DNA of 64,000 nt, taken from positions 1-64,000 of the forward strand of contig CAYZDL010000007.1 in the NCBI GenBank assembly GCA_964477345.1, in the 5' to 3' direction. The DNA is from JAJZEO01 sp964477345 (GTDB lineage Bacteria > Chlamydiota > Chlamydiia > Chlamydiales > 2-12-FULL-49-11). The notes below the pieces were generated by a model that ran no database searches, was not told where the DNA came from, and saw only the letters and a list, made by a program, of their open reading frames with translations. Positions 61,603-64,000 of the stretch are shown in pieces (positions within the stretch are counted from its first letter, which is position 1; each line of letters starts with the position of its first letter). Position numbers and translations under genes: made by a program.

Positions 61603-61659
61603 TTCTCAAATTTCTCTATCGAGTAGACTAGAGAAAAATGAAAATAGGGTGATTAATCC

Positions 61660-64000
61660 ATGAAAATTTCTGCATTTTATGCCAATTGGGCTCAATTCTG
61701 GCCAGGTGCACCGGTAGTCGATAAACGTTCTAACTGCCCCTATACCTTTAATACATTCATTAAATCGACAGACAAGATTATTTACGGTTTTTTATTATTC
61801 GGAGTAATGCCAAATAGCGAGTATTGTCTGCCTCGGAAACCTGAAGACCCAACGCCAGACCCTTATGTTGATTCTGACGATTTCTCAACTTACATGATGT
61901 ACCCTACTGATTGTTGGACGGGCAACCCAGACTCTTGTGTTACAGATCCGGTAGGCTTTGAGCAATTTCAAAACTTAAAGAAGGCCAATCCTAATTTGAA
62001 GATCGTTGCAAGTTATGGGGGTTGGACTTTTACCAATGACGGAGCAAAATTTAGCCCTCTAACAAAGGGTAAATTTAATGATCTAGTGAATGGAACAACA
62101 ACTAGAACATCTACTGAAACGATCAATGAGTTTGTTGCAAGTTCTCTCGACTTCTTAAAAAAGAATGGGTTTGATGGGGTCGATATTGATTGGGAATATC
62201 CGGGAATTTGGCATACTGATTCTCCCTATACTAAGGATGAGGCAAATCGCCACTTTTATGGTTTAGAACAGCTCTTAATTGCGTATAGGAAATTGGCAGG
62301 TCCAGATTTTTATATTTCAATCCAATGCTCTGGATTCTTAAGTCCTTCTATTGCAGATAGAAAAATCACTAAGCTACCAGGGTATACAGAAACGATCCCT
62401 ATGCAAAGTGATGTAGATTATTTTGCTTGGATCGATCGTTTGGTGACGGGTGAAGCAAAGCTAGACGAAGTCAACATCATGGCTTACGATTACTATACAG
62501 TCAGTTCATTTACCCCACCACAAACCAGACCGAATGCCCCTCTCTTTGGAGGAAATCCACCAGCCGTTGTTGATAATGATATAGTTGAGTCAAAGTCCTA
62601 CGGTGAACTAAAGCAAAAAACATCATTTTTTAGCTTTATATCGGAGAGTTTCGAGTTGCTGACTAATAAAGTGATTGTTTGGTTTAAAGATAAAGAGCGT
62701 TTTATTAAGCGCTTTTTCTCACGCAATAAATTGATATTGGATACCCGATCACAAATGAAAATCGTAGTTGGATCATCAGGATTGACTGCGAAGGATCTTG
62801 CGACTTTTTACAAAATTGGGACAAATGGCACCATAGATATTGACTATTTGTCTTCATTAAACCCAACTATTTTCGATTTAACAACACCTTTAAAAGAGGG
62901 ATCTACTTATACAGTCTGTGCAAATGCTTACACAGTCGTGAAAGGTGATTCGATGTTGAGAATTGCTGATAAATTTGGTGTTGATTTGACAAAGCTTTGT
63001 ACTTTTAATGGCTTTAATGGGCTTAGTAATTGTGGGAATATTTACGAAGGGCAGATTATTGTACTACCCGGCCCTGATTGGATTAACAGTTGTGCAGCCC
63101 CAACCCCTGGTCCAGATCTTCTCGACTATTACATTGAAAAGACTCTAAAAAATCTAAAAAATGCGACCAAAACTCCTGAAAAATACACAATAGGTCTTGC
63201 TTGCTACGGAAGAAGTTACGCGGGCGTGGAACTAGGTCAACTGGCTCCTTCTGATATCATTGAAAAATCGATGTTTATGCCGGCAAAAGAGGCATTTAAA
63301 AAAGGCAGGTACACGAATGAACCAGGGATTCTTTCGTACTATGAAATTGCTAGCGGTGATCCTATTCCATGGACAACGGGAACAAATTCAAGGTTTGGTA
63401 CCGATATCGCCTACAATATAGAGAATAAGGCCTGGGTAAGCTTTGATGGTATGGCAAGCATTGCTCAAAAAGTCATTTTGGTCAAATCATACAATATTGG
63501 TGGGGTCATGATATTTACGCCGCAGCAAGATGACTTTGTGAACGACTATCCGTTGACGTCTAGAATTATTGCAGAAGTTGAATCAGAAGCCCCTACTGAA
63601 TGTAATTTAATTTATACTATCAATACTGGTGATACTGTTGATGGTATCTGCAAACTTCTTCAAATATCACCCGGTCAATTGACTCGATGTAACCCCAATA
63701 TCCCTGATTGGGGGAACATCAAAGCAGGAAATACTTTACACTATTATAAAAATTCAGGTGAGCTCGATTGTCGATACGCCCTTGTATCTAAGCCAGGACA
63801 AACGTTCGAAATGCTTTCTGAAATGTATACTGTAGATGTCTTAAAAAAATGTAACCCTAACCTTGATTGGAGTAATATTTTTACTGGGGGAGTTACTTTT
63901 TATGTGGCTCTTAGCAGCGAAAGCCCCTTAGCTTGTACTCAACTTTATTATACTGTTAAGAATGATACATTAGAATCGGTCGCAAAAGCCATTTCCCCTC
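61660..64000 (+). CDS. GH18 chitinase with inserted and C-terminal LysM domains (runs off window end)
   Basis: The frame is open from ATG 61660 to the window end (780 codons). It starts at barrel strand 1 (KISAFYANWAQF), without a signal peptide. The catalytic motif DGVDIDWE (Asp172, Asp175, Asp177, Glu179) is intact; NIMAYDYYT (strand 6), IGLACYGRSYAG (strand 7) and GGVMIFTPQQDDF (strand 8) complete the GH18 barrel. Between strands 6 and 7 is an insertion of about 200 residues including a LysM domain (YTVVKGDSMLRIADKFGVDL); after the barrel at least three more LysM units follow (for example YTINTGDTVDGICKLLQISP). LysM binds chitin or peptidoglycan. It is a paralogue of the gene at 33757. A ribosome-binding site AGGGTGA precedes the ATG. 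Confidence 0.9.
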   Translation, partial: MKISAFYANWAQFWPGAPVVDKRSNCPYTFNTFIKSTDKIIYGFLLFGVMPNSEYCLPRKPEDPTPDPYVDSDDFSTYMMYPTDCWTGNPDSCVTDPVGFEQFQNLKKANPNLKIVASYGGWTFTNDGAKFSPLTKGKFNDLVNGTTTRTSTETINEFVASSLDFLKKNGFDGVDIDWEYPGIWHTDSPYTKDEANRHFYGLEQLLIAYRKLAGPDFYISIQCSGFLSPSIADRKITKLPGYTETIPMQSDVDYFAWIDRLVTGEAKLDEVNIMAYDYYTVSSFTPPQTRPNAPLFGGNPPAVVDNDIVESKSYGELKQKTSFFSFISESFELLTNKVIVWFKDKERFIKRFFSRNKLILDTRSQMKIVVGSSGLTAKDLATFYKIGTNGTIDIDYLSSLNPTIFDLTTPLKEGSTYTVCANAYTVVKGDSMLRIADKFGVDLTKLCTFNGFNGLSNCGNIYEGQIIVLPGPDWINSCAAPTPGPDLLDYYIEKTLKNLKNATKTPEKYTIGLACYGRSYAGVELGQLAPSDIIEKSMFMPAKEAFKKGRYTNEPGILSYYEIASGDPIPWTTGTNSRFGTDIAYNIENKAWVSFDGMASIAQKVILVKSYNIGGVMIFTPQQDDFVNDYPLTSRIIAEVESEAPTECNLIYTINTGDTVDGICKLLQISPGQLTRCNPNIPDWGNIKAGNTLHYYKNSGELDCRYALVSKPGQTFEMLSEMYTVDVLKKCNPNLDWSNIFTGGVTFYVALSSESPLACTQLYYTVKNDTLESVAKAISP

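Overview
The window is a chromosome fragment of a member of the Chlamydiae, most likely an environmental (amoeba- or arthropod-associated) lineage rather than Chlamydia itself. The evidence is an ADP/ATP-type nucleotide transporter, an RsbU-type phosphatase, and gene neighbourhoods that match, from memory, C. trachomatis blocks: rho-coaE-polA-sohB-ntt/pgsA, DUF2709-tsaE-dnaQ, lpdA-lipA, nth-mnmE-psd-secA, ruvC-ruvA, and an AGX-like transferase next to gpsA. No rRNA, tRNA or CRISPR array was found. Two runs of N (10 bases at 11038 and 100 bases at 37133) show this is a draft scaffold. I cannot name the genus.

Layout. 1-4.5 kb: rsgA (partial), a TrmH-family methylase, rsbU, a CCA/poly(A) nucleotidyltransferase and a pentapeptide-repeat lipoprotein. 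4.5-8.1 kb: three tandem small secreted paralogues, a CxxC-rich unknown and an MGDG-synthase-like glycosyltransferase. 8.1-16.5 kb: the conserved rho-coaE-polA-sohB-pgsA-ntt block on the minus strand. 16.7-21.4 kb: pgk, a NAGPA-domain protein, argS and a leucine-dehydrogenase-like gene. 21.9-24.4 kb: DUF2709-like, tsaE, engB and an exonuclease. 24.4-28 kb: epmB, murA and a beta-lactamase-fold protein that has lost its nucleophile. 28-34.7 kb: a membrane adenylate cyclase, a histidine kinase, a pseudopilin-like operon and a GH18 protein with a dead active site. 34.8-40.6 kb: an OPT transporter, a Cys-rich tandem-repeat protein, another pseudopilin-like gene, a phosphoesterase and an M91/NleD-like metalloprotease. 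40.6-50.6 kb: a kinase-like unknown, glgC, a HEAT protein, lipA, lpdA, ugpQ, a zinc-ribbon membrane protein and secA. 50.7-57.2 kb: psd, a pentameric ligand-gated ion channel homologue, a HECT-type ubiquitin ligase, nth, mnmE and a small K/E/P-rich protein. 57.2-64 kb: ruvA, ruvC, an AGX-like transferase, gpsA, nnr and a LysM-bearing GH18 chitinase that runs off the end.

How it fits together. Housekeeping genes (DNA repair, tRNA modification, lipid synthesis, secretion, glycogen, peptidoglycan precursor) form a conserved backbone. Host-interaction genes sit between the conserved blocks: the HECT ligase and the ion channel lie inside the nth-mnmE-psd-secA block, and the M91-like protease, the repeat protein and the two chitinase-family proteins lie in accessory stretches. 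At least five loci read as if a homopolymer is one base too long or too short (coaE, sohB, tsaE, mnmE and the small gene at 56.9 kb). These look more like sequencing errors than biology, so start codons at those genes should be treated with care.
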